Origin: Pratylenchus scribneri
Lineage: Eukaryota > Nematoda > Chromadorea > Rhabditida > Pratylenchidae
Assembly (NCBI GenBank): GCA_030063045.1
Contig: JAQSEB010000201.1
Span: forward strand, 372,001 to 436,000
Length of the DNA stretch: 64,000 nt
Direction of reading: 5' to 3'
Shown here: positions 45,675-57,239 of the stretch, one piece after another
How positions within the stretch are numbered: the first letter of the stretch is position 1
Layout: each line of letters begins with the position of its first letter
Notes under the pieces: generated by a model
Told to the model about the DNA's origin: nothing
Database searches by the model: none
Seen by the model: the letters and a program-made list of their open reading frames with translations, nothing else
Position numbers and translations under genes: made by a program

Positions 45675-48315
45675 ATGCTAATTGATTTATCTGCTGCAAA
45701 TGAAGATGCATTAGCGTTGATCCTGTTGCGAGTGCCAGCGAAGGATTTGTTGAATGCGTGCACGAAGGTATGCTTTTAAAAAAGGAATTTTTCTATGAAA
45801 AACAAAATTTATTCATAAATTTTTTATTTAGAAATTGCAACATTTAATGCCATATTATTTGGCCAAAACAATTCATTTGGGATTAACTAGAGATTTAATT
45901 GGGGTAAAATTTACAAAATAGCCCCATATTTTTATATTTCGACATGAAAATTTATTGTCAAATTTGTGGCTAAATTTATTATAATTTGAAAAATTCTTAC
46001 AATTATTGATATATTTATAGTGGAATGCTAAAAGGGCCATATCCTTTTATGATGGACAAAGAATATTTTTTAAATATTCTGAAATCTGATGCGTCTTATT
46101 AGACAAATATATTAATTTTAAATAATAATGATAAGAATATAATTTTCCATTAGAAATAATAAAAATTAATTTTTATAAAATCAAATTTAGTTTATTTCTT
46201 TTTGTTCCAGATCTCAAGAAAATGGAACCAAATTTTATCGGAAAATTACTTTTGGCGAGACAAAATGGACTATGATGGATACGGTTTAGAATGGCACAAA
46301 TTGGTTGGCATTTCCACAAAATCACTCAAATGCATGGCATTGAAACGATGTTTTGAACACAATTTTCTCAACGATTATTGGGCATTGACGGCGCAAAATG
46401 AGCACAGCCTAACATTGGATCCAAGATGGAAGGCAGAACGAATTCTTTTGCAAAGCGAGAAAAACATTGGCGGGTTAGTTTTTAATTTTTTTTTAAATTT
46501 ATTCTTTTATTTTAATTGGGTTTTCTTACAATTTTCTATTTTTGAGATTTATAAAAAATAAGGAAAATATTTGTTGACATTTCGTGGTATAAAAATAATA
46601 TTTTTGCAATAAGATTTGAGTCTTTTGACCATAATGAAATCTTATGGGTTAGGATTAGTTTAAATTTAGGTATGGGAGGATAGGAATTGTAAATTAAGTT
46701 ATGATTTAGTAAAGTTTTCTGGCTTTAAAATTTTTGATTTTTAACATAAAATTTTTCTTTTTTTGTCAAAAACTTTTATGAAGATAAAATAAAAAAATAA
46801 TAACCAAAAAACTAATTTTCTACTTAAAGATTTTATGCTCAAATTGAAATTCCACCCAAATTTGTTGATGGCGAGCCGATAATTCCACCAGGATTTGAAG
46901 AACCGATTTCGGCTTGCGTGGCAACAAGTTTTCATTCTTTCTCCAAGAAAATTACTATCAAATTAGCCGATGAAGGATTGACCGTAAGCATTTTTAATTA
47001 ATAAAATATTCTTTTGATGGATTTTAGTCAGTAAAAATAAAATTCACAAATTTAAATGAAGACATTATATTTTCGAAAAAGAAAAAAAAAACATAAAACT
47101 TTTTCCAGAAAATATAATTTATGATTTTTCTGAAAGAAAGTAAATAAAAATTTAATTTTTCATAAATTAATTTTCTTTAAATTTAAGAATGAAATTATGG
47201 ACAATTTTCGACCAACAATTGTTGTCTCCGAAATGGTTGGAAATCGCCGTGACAACTTTAACGCCTCTTATACAATGGAATGTTTATTGAAAAAAGACAA
47301 CAAACATTTTCTTTCTGTTGATTATCCTGAAGAAGTGAAAAATTTACGAAGTGGAATTCCATCAATGAAAAAAGAATTTTGCCAAAAGCGAAAAGGCCAT
47401 TTTGTTGCCAAAAAGGTCACACTGAACTTCCGACAAGGACAATGTTTGATTTTTAATTTCTTAAATATCTGAATTCTTTAAAATTATCAATGAATTAAAA
47501 GTGGATTTATAGAATCAATGGGATAATAATTTTTCAGCAGAAACATTTTTTTTGAAATCTTGATGGAGTTTGACAATAGAATTTTTCAAAAAAAAACTAT
47601 TTGGCTTGTAAAAATGATTAAGAAAAGCATTTTCCTAAAAAGGTAGTTAGGATTTTGAAATGCAACGCATGAATGTGGCCTAAATTTTGTCTAATTTATC
47701 CCACTGCGATATTTACCGGTATTTATGTTATTATCTATAATAACAGAATTTTTTCACCCCAAAATTCATTTTATCTTACCCAAATTATTCTTAAGATTAA
47801 AATAAATTTTTACCATCATTTTAGCATCATTTACGGAAATAATCAGAATTTCAAAAAAAATTTAAAATCTGGTAGATATATGCAAATTTCCTTTTATTCT
47901 ACTGAATAGTTCATATTTGTGTAAATGTCTGTATTGCCTTAACAAAATGATGAAATATATAAATGTAAAAAAATGAAAAATTTGTTTGATGACCAAAAAT
48001 TTTGACGGAACCAAAATTCTTAAGTTCCCATTTTTGAATAAAAATACAATTCAATCTTATTGAATTTCGAATCAATGAAAAATTGAGAGAAAAAAATAAT
48101 ACAAATTTTTATCATAAAAAATAAATATTATTATAGTTGAAGAAGGCTGGTACCATGCGGAAATTGTGTTCAAAGACTATCCAGCCAAAATGCGCTATTT
48201 GACCTTGGAATGCCGCGCAAGTGATGGCAAACATTCGGCCAGCCATTATGGAGTGAAAATGGCCAATTGTTCAGTGAAGGCATTGCGTGAAATGAATGAG
48301 GGAATAACAATATGA
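45675..48315 (+). CDS. F-box protein with F-box-associated (FBA) domain
   Basis: Predicted substrate receptor of an SCF ubiquitin ligase. Exons: 45675-45767, 46211-46473, 46830-46983, 47188-47443 and 48137-48315, about 314 residues with joined phases. The F-box spans exons 1-2: MLIDLSAANEDALALILLRV, then PAKDLLNACTK, then ISRKWNQILSENYFWRDKM. The rest matches the layout of the FBA beta-sandwich: FYAQIEIPPKF, NFRPTIVVSEMVGNRRDNF, FEEGWYHAEIVFKDYPAKM, RYLTLECRASDGK and YGVKMANCSVKAL at the end. In the vertebrate FBXO2/6/44 group this domain binds glycoproteins; whether this protein does is unknown. An open stretch at 45832-45903 with intact splice borders would interrupt the F-box if used. The donor at 47443 (AAT|GTTTGA) was chosen because it restores the FEEGW frame. 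Confidence 0.85.
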
Positions 48316-49563
48316 AGGCATTTTTAAATGAAGAGGAAATAAATGAATTGATGATTAATTGATACTACGAATACGAATTGATTATTAAAAATAACTAATT
48401 TTGATCTATTTTGATTTAATATCTCTCTCTTATCATAATAAATTTATCTTATTAATATATTCCAATAAAAATGATAAACTTTGATCGAAAAATTTTAATT
48501 TTAATCCACTGAATTATCTCTAAAAAATTCTTGTCTGCGTAGGAATTTTTGAAATTAACACTAATAACTAAATCATCAAATAATATTTATACACCTTCAA
48601 TATATTGCAGCAAATTTGCATAGTAAAATTATTTCCTTAATCACATTTTCTTCAAAAAATATAGTAATAGGTGTATTTTAACATATTTAAATTGTTCCCG
48701 ATTTTCTCTGAATAGTAAAACATAACAGGTGATATATTTAATAGAGAAAGAATAAAATTAAATTAAGTTTTCCATTATCAGAAAATTTATTTCATAAATT
48801 TATTTAGCCAACATTCACTTCAACTTTTATAATAATTTTGTGCTAATTTTGGATAAAAATCAGATGATTTTGGTTGACATTATATTGATATGGCATTAAT
48901 TGTTGAAAAAACATCTGTCGATATAGTAGCCAATATTGTCAATTTGACAAAGACTGAAATTTGTGCACTGGAAAAAGAGAATATAAATTATTCAAAACAA
49001 AATTCGGTATTATAAGTATTCTCTCCCATTATAATAAATTGTTTAATTGAAATAAAGTTGTGCAAAAATTTAATAAATTTATATGGCACGAATTTATATT
49101 GATTTCATTATAGTTCTTTGCGAAAACAAAATAGCTGTTAACCAACGAAAAACATGTTTTTTTAAATGTTTTTTCATGAACTTTTTTTCCAATATTCATC
49201 AATATTTTATCATTTTTTAACTATTCTTATTGAATACTTCGGGATTTTTTTGGAAATTTTTATTCACTTTCAAAAAAAAGTTTTAGTAATTTTCTAAATT
49301 TTTTTTTACCCTTTTAGTGAATGTTTTTGGCATTTTTTGAAAAAAAATTATCGTTTTATATAATGCATTTTTTAGAAAAGAATTTTAAAATTTTTTCAAT
49401 AAAAACATCAAAATATTATTAATAGAATAATGAAATTAAAAATATATCATTTTTAAAAAATTTTCATAAATATTTTGACTAATGACTATATATTACCAGC
49501 TTAGTCAATATTTCAGGATTTATCGTCAATATAAATCCTAGTTCTATAAATTTTCCATCAAAA
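48316..49563. other. Intergenic region
   Basis: AT-rich, no repeat family or RNA recognised. A 41-codon ORF from the ATG at about 48891 (MALIVEKTSVDIVANIVNLT...) has reasonable codons but no splice partners or homology that I recognise. Confidence 0.4.
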
Positions 49564-51585
49564 ATGGACCCAGAGATATTAACAGACTCAATCCTATCTA
49601 AATTTGAAGTGGCATTAAGTTGTGTTGGTTTCCTCTTCAATGCCAGTGTCATTTACATTACTTTGCGTGCCAATTGGCTCCATACACCTTGCAATATTCT
49701 TTTGGTATAAAATTTTCAAAAATTCCGTATAATTTTGAATTAAAGGCCGCTTATGAATTTTGCCTTCTTTTCTTTGATGGTCAAAAATTCCTGGAGGAAG
49801 TGGTTTTGGGCGATAATGAATATTCGTTGAGGCAATGTTTTTGGATGATTTCACCATTTTTTGCCCTATTTTCCACCTCATTTATTTTGATGGCGTCAAT
49901 TGCAGTGGATCGTTTCATCAGTGGAGTTTATCCATTACAGTAAATTTCATCAAATAATGCCTAAAGTAGACCCAGACAAAATGGCTTTTCTGGTTTTCCT
50001 CTGGCTATAAGAGACGGCAGAGAAAAAAAGGAAGGACCAGAAAAGGCAGTGAAAGCCAATAGTCAAAATCAAAATGGTGAAATTGCTCAAATGGCTAAAT
50101 AATGGACTTTTTGTTCTTTTTTTAACCATTCGATTTGAATTTACTGTTTAGCGTAAAAAAAGACCATTTTGACACAATTTCGACCATTATAGTTTATTTT
50201 GACAAATTGGCTGATTTAGTTAAAATGTTCTTTCTGCTGGTCTTTTTGATCTTTTTATAATCGAAAGGTCCAAAAAAGACCAAAAAGCCAATTTGCCATT
50301 TTAGTTACTTGATCATTTTGACCAATTTAGCTAATTGGCTTTTCTGGCATAAAAATGGTCTTCGGCTAGAGATAGACCACAGTGGCAGACCACAAAAGCC
50401 ATTTTGCCATGGTCTAGCCTAAAGTAATATCCAAAAATTCAATTTTTCAATATTTAAGCTATCAACATTTCAACAAGAAATTATTTGCACTAATAATTTG
50501 TGCATTTGCCCTTTTGAATGTTTCATTTCTGCTCATCCTTGCCTATCATGAAGTTGCAGAAGCACCAAACAATTTGACCAATTGTGGCATCACATCCACC
50601 CTTCAACAAAATGCCACATATTTTTCATTGATTGGCGTCAGTTGCCAATTTTTTTCCATATTCCTCTACGCCATTTTGTGGATAAATGTTCGACGGAAGA
50701 CGACTGGCCGAAATGGTGATTTCCAAAAAAATAAAATAAATATCCGAAAAAATTAGGCATATCGAAACGTCTCTTCAAATCCCTTTTTTGCATTGTTTTG
50801 TTTTCTTTGCTTGGCTTTGTACCAAACACAATTTACTATGCAATTGCAAGCAATCTGGATATTCCAAATTTTTGGAATCCGGATACATTGATCGGCAAAA
50901 TTTTATTGGATTTATCCGATGATATGGCATTAATTTCCTGTTGTTCAAATGCAGTAATTCTTTTTACATTCAGGTGAGAAAATGCAATATTAAAAATCAA
51001 TGATATTCGATTTTGCCAAAAAAAAAGTATTGAAAAAAGGCGAAAAAAAGTATTGAAAATGTCGAAGAAGTTGTAGCGGTTTAAGTTTGTCCAGACCCAC
51101 AATCCCTATACTCAATCGATTAAAATTGGGTTTTAAACATTTTAAACCAATTAATGATTTTTGGTTCAAATCTAAGTTAAAATTCGTTAAACCTAAACCG
51201 ATTCATTATCAAATGATGCGTTTCGAAGAGTCTATTGATTATGTATTTTGGGGGTCTAGGATAAACCATTAAACCGCTATTAGTTAGTCATTTTTCAATG
51301 TTTTTTCGTCATTTTTAATGTTTTTTTTTTTAAATTTATAAATAATTTAGTGGGGAATATCGGCGAGCATTTTGTACATATCTTCCCTTTCTTTGCTATT
51401 TGTTCAAAAACAATAGCCGGAATTCAAGCAATGATAACCAATTACAAAATAATCGTCAAATTCGTCCAGTGTCCAGTTTCCATGGAACCAGCAATTTTGC
51501 AATGTCAACTTGGCCTGGTGGAAATGGGAAAAACCTCCAGAAGGATTTAAAAAGAATAAGTTTGAAAAATAATTTCATGCCATAA
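49564..51585 (+). CDS. Srsx-type serpentine chemoreceptor (7TM GPCR), second gene
   Basis: About 347 residues. Exons: 49564-49704, 49746-49939, 50459-50715, 50757-50973 and 51351-51585; phases 0, 2, 1 and 2 all join. TM1 is SKFEVALSCVGFLFNASVIY, followed by THRAN-type loop LRANWLHTPCNILL. TM3 ends in LMASIAVDRFISGVYPLHY, a DRY-like motif. TM4 is KKLFALIICAFALLNVSFLL. An extracellular loop has NLT and NAT sequons. TM5 is VSCQFFSIFLYAILWINVRR, TM6 is FKSLFCIVLFSLLGFVPNTI, and TM7 is ALISCCSNAVILFTFSGEYR. The Ser/Asn-rich tail is about 60 residues. Family assignment rests on the TM1/TM3/TM7 motifs. Intron 2 carries a palindromic element (49955-50430) and intron 4 a family A MITE. Confidence 0.87.
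49955..50430. mobile_element. Imperfect inverted-repeat element (intronic)
   Basis: The left end (GCCTAAAGTAGACCCAGACA, then AAATGGCTTTTCTGG) and right end (CCACAAAAGCCATTTTGCCA, then TGGTCTAGCCTAAAGTA) are imperfect inverted repeats. The interior has paired AAAAAGACCATTTTGAC-type and GGTCTTTTTGATC-type words. Non-coding. Confidence 0.6.
51076..51278. mobile_element. Family A palindromic MITE, copy 6 (intronic)
   Basis: GCGGTTTAAGTTTGTCCAGA at the left and GGATAAACCATTAAACCGC at the right, with inner CAATCGATTAAAATTGGGTT and GATGCGTTTCGAAGAGTCTA. Flanks share TTTTTCAATGTTTTTTCGT with copy 3. It lies in intron 4 of the second Srsx gene. Confidence 0.7.
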
Positions 51586-52408
51586 AATATTCCACATTGA
51601 TAAACATTTAGGCAAATTAGTGATATTGAAATTTAAAAAAAAAACAAAGAAATGAATTATATCCAAATTTATATATTGTATATAAAAAATTATTGAAAAT
51701 ACTTATATTATATTTTTAAAAGATTGATTGATCAAATTATTTTTTCTAAGCAATAAAACCAATAATCTCGATTAATTTTTTGGCATTTATATTATTTGAA
51801 TTCATTCGTATTTTATTTGTTGATTCTTTTTTAATGTGTCAATGTTATTTCTTATTTTGGATCGAAAGTTCGCCTGCTGGATTCTGATAGGCCCTATTGT
51901 TTTCCCGAATCCTGAGTCAGGAAAAATTCAATAGGGCCTAATCCTTTTTCCCTTTATTATCTTAAAAGATTGTCGATTTGCTATATTTTAGAAAAAAATT
52001 GTAATAAATAGTTTATCTTTTTAGGTTGATGAATATTTTTCACAATTGCATTCAAATACATCTCGACTGTGGCAAATTTTGAGCTTTTCCTTGGAGGACC
52101 CAATCAAAAATATCTGATGAACGGCAAAGAATTGAAAATGTGCCATTGGGTGTATAGACTTTGCGGTAAACACTAATAATAAGAATGTGGGAAAAAAACG
52201 CATAAAATTTTTCTCCGTCATAAAGTATATTTGTATTTGCTAACAATGAAATTATGAATAAATAAAAAAATTAGAATTATACCTGAAATTTAGGTATTTT
52301 TGTACCCATACCGTAATTCAGGTATTTTATGCCCATAACTATAATTTTTATTCTTTTTTCGCTATTTTTTTTCAGCGAAAAATGTAAAACTTTTCAATTT
52401 TTATTATA
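51586..52408. other. Intergenic region
   Basis: No convincing gene. A 66-codon minus-strand ORF (52221-52021) begins with a hydrophobic stretch (MRFFPTFLLLVFTAKSIHPM) that could be a signal peptide, but nothing else supports it. The words AGTCGGAAAA-like and CCTGAGTCAGGAAAA near 51885-51925 form a short inverted repeat. Confidence 0.35.
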
Positions 52409-52589
52409 TTTTAGTCCATATATTATTATTTCTTCCCTCTTCCTCTTCTCGCCAGTCTATTTCTTTGGCTTCTTTGTTGATTCCGTTCCGCATAACGTCT
52501 TGGCCATGCCGGATTACCAAATGCTCGATGAATTCGTTGAATGCCCCGATTCATTTGGTGTAAAACATTTCTGCCTTAACCATTTATGA
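52409..52589 (+). CDS. Orphan exon of a membrane or secreted protein
   Basis: Unrecognised. After ATTTTAG an open stretch reads YIIISSLFLFSPVYFFGFFV, then DSVPHNVLAMPDYQMLDEFV, then ECPDSFGVKHFCLNHL and a stop. The codons are much richer in G/C third positions than the flanks, which supports real coding. An upstream ATG at 52329 in the same frame would give 86 residues with two hydrophobic segments and no intron. Earlier exons were not found, so it may be the last exon of a truncated gene or a small protein in its own right. Confidence 0.4.
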
Positions 52590-53212
52590 TAACAAATAAA
52601 GGGATTAATTTGGTTTAATATTGGTATAATTTAATCGTAAATATAATTAACAAATACCTTAAATTCTCTTTTTAATTCCCAATTCTCAAATAATTCCTCA
52701 CCCTAAAATACCATTATCTCCACCCTCAACCTCAAATCTGTATTAGTTAATTATATTATAGGGAATTCTTTTTGTAGATAAGGGTAAAATAAAAATATTT
52801 CTAATTTATATAAAAATAATTGCTCACAAATAAATTAAATAAACTAAACAAAATAAATTTGATTATGGAATTCTTTAAAGTTTTTGATAAAAACATTAGA
52901 AAATTTGACATTTATTCGATCCTTTATATTATACCATTCTTTCCGAGTCTTTTCAAGGACATTGAAAAATAATTTCCTACTCTAATAATTCTTTTCGGAA
53001 GGTAGAATCCTCAAGGGATATTATAAGAGAATTTACTGTACATGAAAATGTAATGGGAAGGATTTTTTCTTTTTTTTAAGTTTTTTTAAACTAATTTAAA
53101 AATATTTCTCTTTATCTTTTCTAAATATAAAAATTTAAAAAACTATAAATAATATATTTTAAAATAATTTGTTATAATTAAATCTTTATTTTTCTAAATT
53201 TAAAATTTTTTT
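52590..53212. other. Intergenic region
   Basis: AT-rich sequence between convergent genes. No feature recognised. Confidence 0.45.
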
Positions 53213-54503
53213 TTAATAATATCTAATAATATTATTACCAATTCGCATCGCCCGACCAATTAATGGGGGTTGTACTCTTTGAAGTTCCATTTGTAAATTT
53301 TGATTTCGTGATGGAACCGGAATAATTTGTGTCGGCTCCGGATTGAATGAAACAATGTGCCTTGGGAATTCATGAATCTTATCGAATAAATCAGTGAAAT
53401 TAAATTGTATCCAGCTAATTTTACCGTTGGCATACTGGCAAAACTGACATGAGGTGGCGGCGGCAATTGATGAACCTTTTTCGGGTTAATTAGTATTAAT
53501 AAAATTTAAAAATTTTTCTGACTGTTGGCGGACTCGGATCAAATGTGACTCGTCTTTTCCTGGGAATTGGATAAATCTAAAATTTACAAATTTAATTATA
53601 GAAATTAAAATTTATAATAAAAATTCTACAAAAAAAAGTTAAAATGGATTATGGGGAAAAAATTATCTGACGAGAGTGGGATTCGAACCCACGCCTCCGA
53701 AGAGACTGGTCCCTTAAACCAGCGCCTTAGACCGCTCGGCCATCTCGCCATCATTTGGAAAGGGGATCTTACCAAAAATGTACAATTCGCACAGAACATT
53801 TCCCCCATCAACATAAATTTAACTCTAATTTTTTATTCTTTTCTTTAACCCCATTAATTACTGTCATCCGTGTTTAAATGTAAAAAGGATTTGAGTTTTA
53901 TTTTATTTTTACCCCCTCTGCTGCTGACCTCATTCCAACGTTCATCGAAGCGAACTTTTTTTGAAGGGTCCTTTTTGCTTGGATTCAATGGATTTCGTAG
54001 TTTAACCTAAATTTTAAAATAAAAAATTATTTAAAAAAAATTTAAATTTAAAAATTAATTTATAAATATTTATTCTTATTATTATTAATTTAAAAAATTC
54101 TGTAAAAAATTACAATAAGTCCGGAAACATGGCGTTGTTCTCCAAAATCATCAATTTCAATTCGATTATATCTGATTTGATTCTGACGTAAAATTCCCTT
54201 TCGGCCCAATTCTCGGTGAATTTGATCCATTCGTTTCGAGGCTCCATTCCCATTTTTAGGCTATTTAAAATTTTAGTAAATAAAAATTTTAATTTATATT
54301 AATTTTATTTTTTTTCTTAATTTTGCTCTAATTAATTTAATAAATGTTAGATTTATAAATTTGCAAACATTTATTTGACGTTTGAAACGAATTTGTGACT
54401 CAAATTCATTTTTTATTGAAATATTATTAACTCCTTGAAGACATTTTGAATTTGTAAATAATTGAATTAATAGAAAAGAAATAAAATAAATTAATAAATT
54501 CAT
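53213..54503 (-). CDS. Small secreted protein built of exon-sized VxF-P-T modules
   Basis: Unrecognised, 209 residues. Exons: 54503-54369, 54260-54114, 54006-53929, 53576-53523, 53475-53425 and 53377-53213, every intron in phase 0. Signal peptide MNLLIYFISFLLIQLFTNSK, cleavage likely near CLQG. After a charged segment (ASKRMDQIHRELGRKGILRQ; IEIDDFGEQRHVSG), four consecutive exons each carry one copy of a short motif: KKVRFDERWNE; IYPIPRKRRVTFDPSPPT; VHQLPPPPHVSFASMPT; IHEFPRHIVSFNPEPT. The consensus is (I/V)(H/Y)x(L/I/F)P....V.F...P T. The C-terminus is GRAMRIGNNIIRYY. The phase-0 exon-per-module design suggests growth by exon duplication. A tRNA-Leu lies in the third intron. It lies between members of the larger secreted family, and the DNA just upstream resembles that family's promoter. 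Confidence 0.7.
53668..53749 (-). tRNA. tRNA-Leu (AAG anticodon)
   Basis: 82 nt, class II. Acceptor GGCGAGA pairs with TCTCGTC (one G-T); GGCCGAGCGGTCTAAGGC box A; anticodon stem CTGGT/ACCAG with loop TTAAGGG, giving AAG; variable arm with TCTCTTCGGAG; T-arm GTGGG TTCGAAT CCCAC. It lies in an intron of the VxF-module gene, same strand. Confidence 0.93.
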
Positions 54504-55288
54504 CTAAAAATAATTATTTTTAATGAATAATTTAAGCCTAAGAATTCCTATCGCAACCGCAAAACTTTTCCATTATTGGTTAGTCGGATTTATATTTTGA
54601 TTAATTTTATTCCATTTGAAATGGTAAAAGGAATAAAAAAATGAATAAAACGATCATTAAAGAGAATTCAATTGGGACTGAAAAATGTATTTCTTCACAA
54701 TAAAGCAAAGTATCTAGGAAGATGAGAACAAAAAACGGACAATGAATAAATTTAACTACTCAAATTCCACATCATCATATCTATTTTAGGAGCCCTGTGC
54801 ATTACTTTTGTGATATTTATATTAAGGAATATATTTCAATCAAAGTTGGCATAGTTATGCTAATAATTTTGGTTCCATTTTATATCCCTAAATTTGAATG
54901 AATTAATTTGAAAAAAATTAATGGATTCGATTGGAAATTGGAAAAAATGTGGCAAAATAAAAAAAAATCGGGTAATTTTCGTTATCTTTGCATAATTTAA
55001 TCGCCAATTTTTTTGTGCAATTATTTTTATATTAAAATGCTCTAAAGAAAGAGATTAATTAATGGTAATAGTAAGAGGATAAAGAGAGCTGGATATTGTG
55101 TGGACTTTGTTTGAAATTAGGATAGAAATTTTATTCACTGAATAATTTTAAATTAATTAGTAAATTTTTCATTTATCCATTTTTGTTTATCCATTTAAAT
55201 TTATCCGAAATTAATGAAAGGAATTGAAAAAATTTTTAAATATTTTACATAATAAAATAATAATAAATAAAATACAAAATATATATTT
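54504..55288. other. Upstream region of the VxF gene, with a relic of a secreted-family 5' end
   Basis: At 54657 a minus-strand ATG opens MIVLFIFLFLLPFQME then a stop, matching the start of the family signal peptide (MNVLFLFYFF...). The DNA upstream of it to about 54792 aligns with the 5' flank of tandem copies 1-3. Nothing else was recognised from 54800 to 55288. Confidence 0.5.
54741..54792 (-). promoter_or_regulatory. Conserved upstream block, fourth copy
   Basis: CAATGAATAAATTTAACTAC, TCAAATTCCACATCATCATA and TCTATTTTAGGAG correspond to the blocks at 32591, 37959 and 44228. It lies 240-290 bp upstream of the VxF gene ATG and 85-135 bp upstream of the relic ATG at 54657. Confidence 0.45.
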
Positions 55289-55503
55289 TTAAGCAAATTG
55301 TGCATTCCGTTTTTTCCTCCTTCCAAATCGTCCTCTTTTTGATAGTCTTGGACCACCACCAGAAAATGAAGAAACTGAATTGGAACGTTGACGTTTTCGT
55401 GTTGCTGGCGGTACATTCGGTGATGGATGAATGGCACCGATGCCGCCTCTGGGCGGACTTTGTTGGCGAACGGCATGTGGCTGATGAGGTATTGCCATTG
55501 GCC
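55289..55503 (-). CDS. Terminal exon of a secreted-family member (basic tail)
   Basis: After TTTTTAG the exon reads PMAIPHQPHAVRQQSPPRGG, then a Ser/Pro/Arg-rich stretch (NVPPATRKRQRSNSVSSFSG) and ends KRGRFGRRKKRNAQFA. It is clearly homologous to exon 6 of the tandem copies (GPMANIPHQQAG...GRRKKRNAQFG). It starts in phase 1, which fits an AAA|GTATAT donor at 62157 that would give ..SQ-R-PMAIP. It is therefore probably the last exon of the gene at 62131-64000, separated by a 6.6-kb intron filled by a transposon-like element. It could also be an orphan exon. Confidence 0.65.
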
Positions 55504-57239
55504 CTAAAAATATTATTTTTAATTTTTAGTTTTCTAATGATTAAGCAATTTATTAAAATAGATTTTATCCTATATCCATTCTTAAAATTCAGTAATATTT
55601 TTTTATAATAAAAATTTTAAAAATGGAATTGAAGTAAAAAATCTTTTGACCAATATCCCGGAGTCACAAAAAAAATAGATGCAAAAATATGTTGAAAATT
55701 TGATGAAATTGTCAAAATATTGTAAAAATGAGAAAATTGTCAAAAATATTTTGAAAAGATATAAATTGGCAAAATATTTTTAAAATGAGCAAAATTCTGA
55801 AAATTCGAGGTCAAAATAAATTCAAAAGATTTTGAAAATAATAAGAAAAAAATCTTTTCACAATTATTCATATTTTCAAAATAAAATGAAAATATAAAAA
55901 ATTTTTAGAATATTCTGAAAATAGCAAAATTTTAGGAATATTTTCAGAATTTTAATAATTTTGAAAACGATTTTCATATACTTTTTCAGAATCTGTTGAA
56001 AATATGACCCAAAACGCTCCTAAAAATGGATACAATTTTAAAAATATTTTTAAAAATCATTTAATATTCACAATTATTTTCGTAAAAATTTTCAAAATTT
56101 TCTGAAAATAAATTACCAAAAATCTTTTCAAAAATTAATAAATTTTTAGAATATTTTCAAAAATCATTTAATATTCACAATTATTTTCGTAAAAATTTTC
56201 AAAATTTTTTGAAAAAAAATTACCAAAAATCTTTTCAAAAATTAATAAATTTTTAGAATATTTTCAAAATTTGTTTTTTTCCCCTTTAAACAGGAGAAAT
56301 TAAAATCATTAAAAAATAAATGTAAATTTGAAATTATAGCCAGAATTTGTTTATCAGATTTTAAATAGATGAGAATTGACAATATTTTTAATTGAAATGA
56401 AATGTTTTTAAATAAAGATTTTTATTCCAGAATTTTAGGAAGTAAAGATAATTATGAGGGTTTTTAACATTTGAAGATTATTTTAAACTCTTATTTTAGA
56501 AATGAAGCCTAGCGGTGTAATATTCTCAGGATATCAAAAAAGTTACTTAAATTTCTACTTGTTAGAATAAGATTACAATTTTAATAATTTAATAAAAGAA
56601 TTTTCATTAAAACCCTAAACATGATCAAATTTATTCATCGATCTGAAAAAAAAAACAAATTTTCTTTATAAGGTCTTCCCAATCCCAATCCATTTGACAT
56701 CATTCTTTCGTCACAATACCATCGAATGTGAAAGCGAGCTAAAAATTTACATTTGAATATTTTTTTAATTTTTTATCAAATAAACCTGCTGGCCATATTC
56801 TTATCATTTGTCTAAGACATGATATGTGTCAATAAATTGAATTTGATGTCGCTCAATCAATCCAAGAGATTTTGCTACCTTTTTCCACAATTTTTGTTGA
56901 AAGTTCTAGACATATAATAAAGAAAAGGGTTATTTAAGTAATTTTCCAAAATTCAATCTTATGTTTTTTTCACAATACTAATTTTTATGAGATAAAATTT
57001 TTACATTCATTTTCTCTTGTTTAGTTGAGTCTTTTTAAAATTTTTATATTCAAAACATTAATTTTTTTAAATTTTGATATCCAATTTCTAAAAATATTTT
57101 ATAAAAAACCTAAAATCCATAAAATATTTCTTAGTTTTTTTTAAATCCGCAGAAACCTTTAATTTTTTAAAAAGTACAAATTAAAATTTAAATTTTATTG
57201 CCTTAAAATTGGAAAAAAATGAAAGAAACCTGGATGCAG

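Noticed and set aside
45832..45903. Possible extra exon (KLQHLMPYYLAKTIHLGLTR) in the F-box gene
   Set aside because: Its borders are splice-like and in phase, but including it would break the F-box between LLNACTK and ISRKWNQIL, so it was left out of the main model.
56780..56900. Resemblance of FIDTYHVLDKQMIRIWP (minus strand) to a ubiquitin C-terminal hydrolase
   Set aside because: Only a few residues match, and no catalytic Cys/His motifs were found around it.
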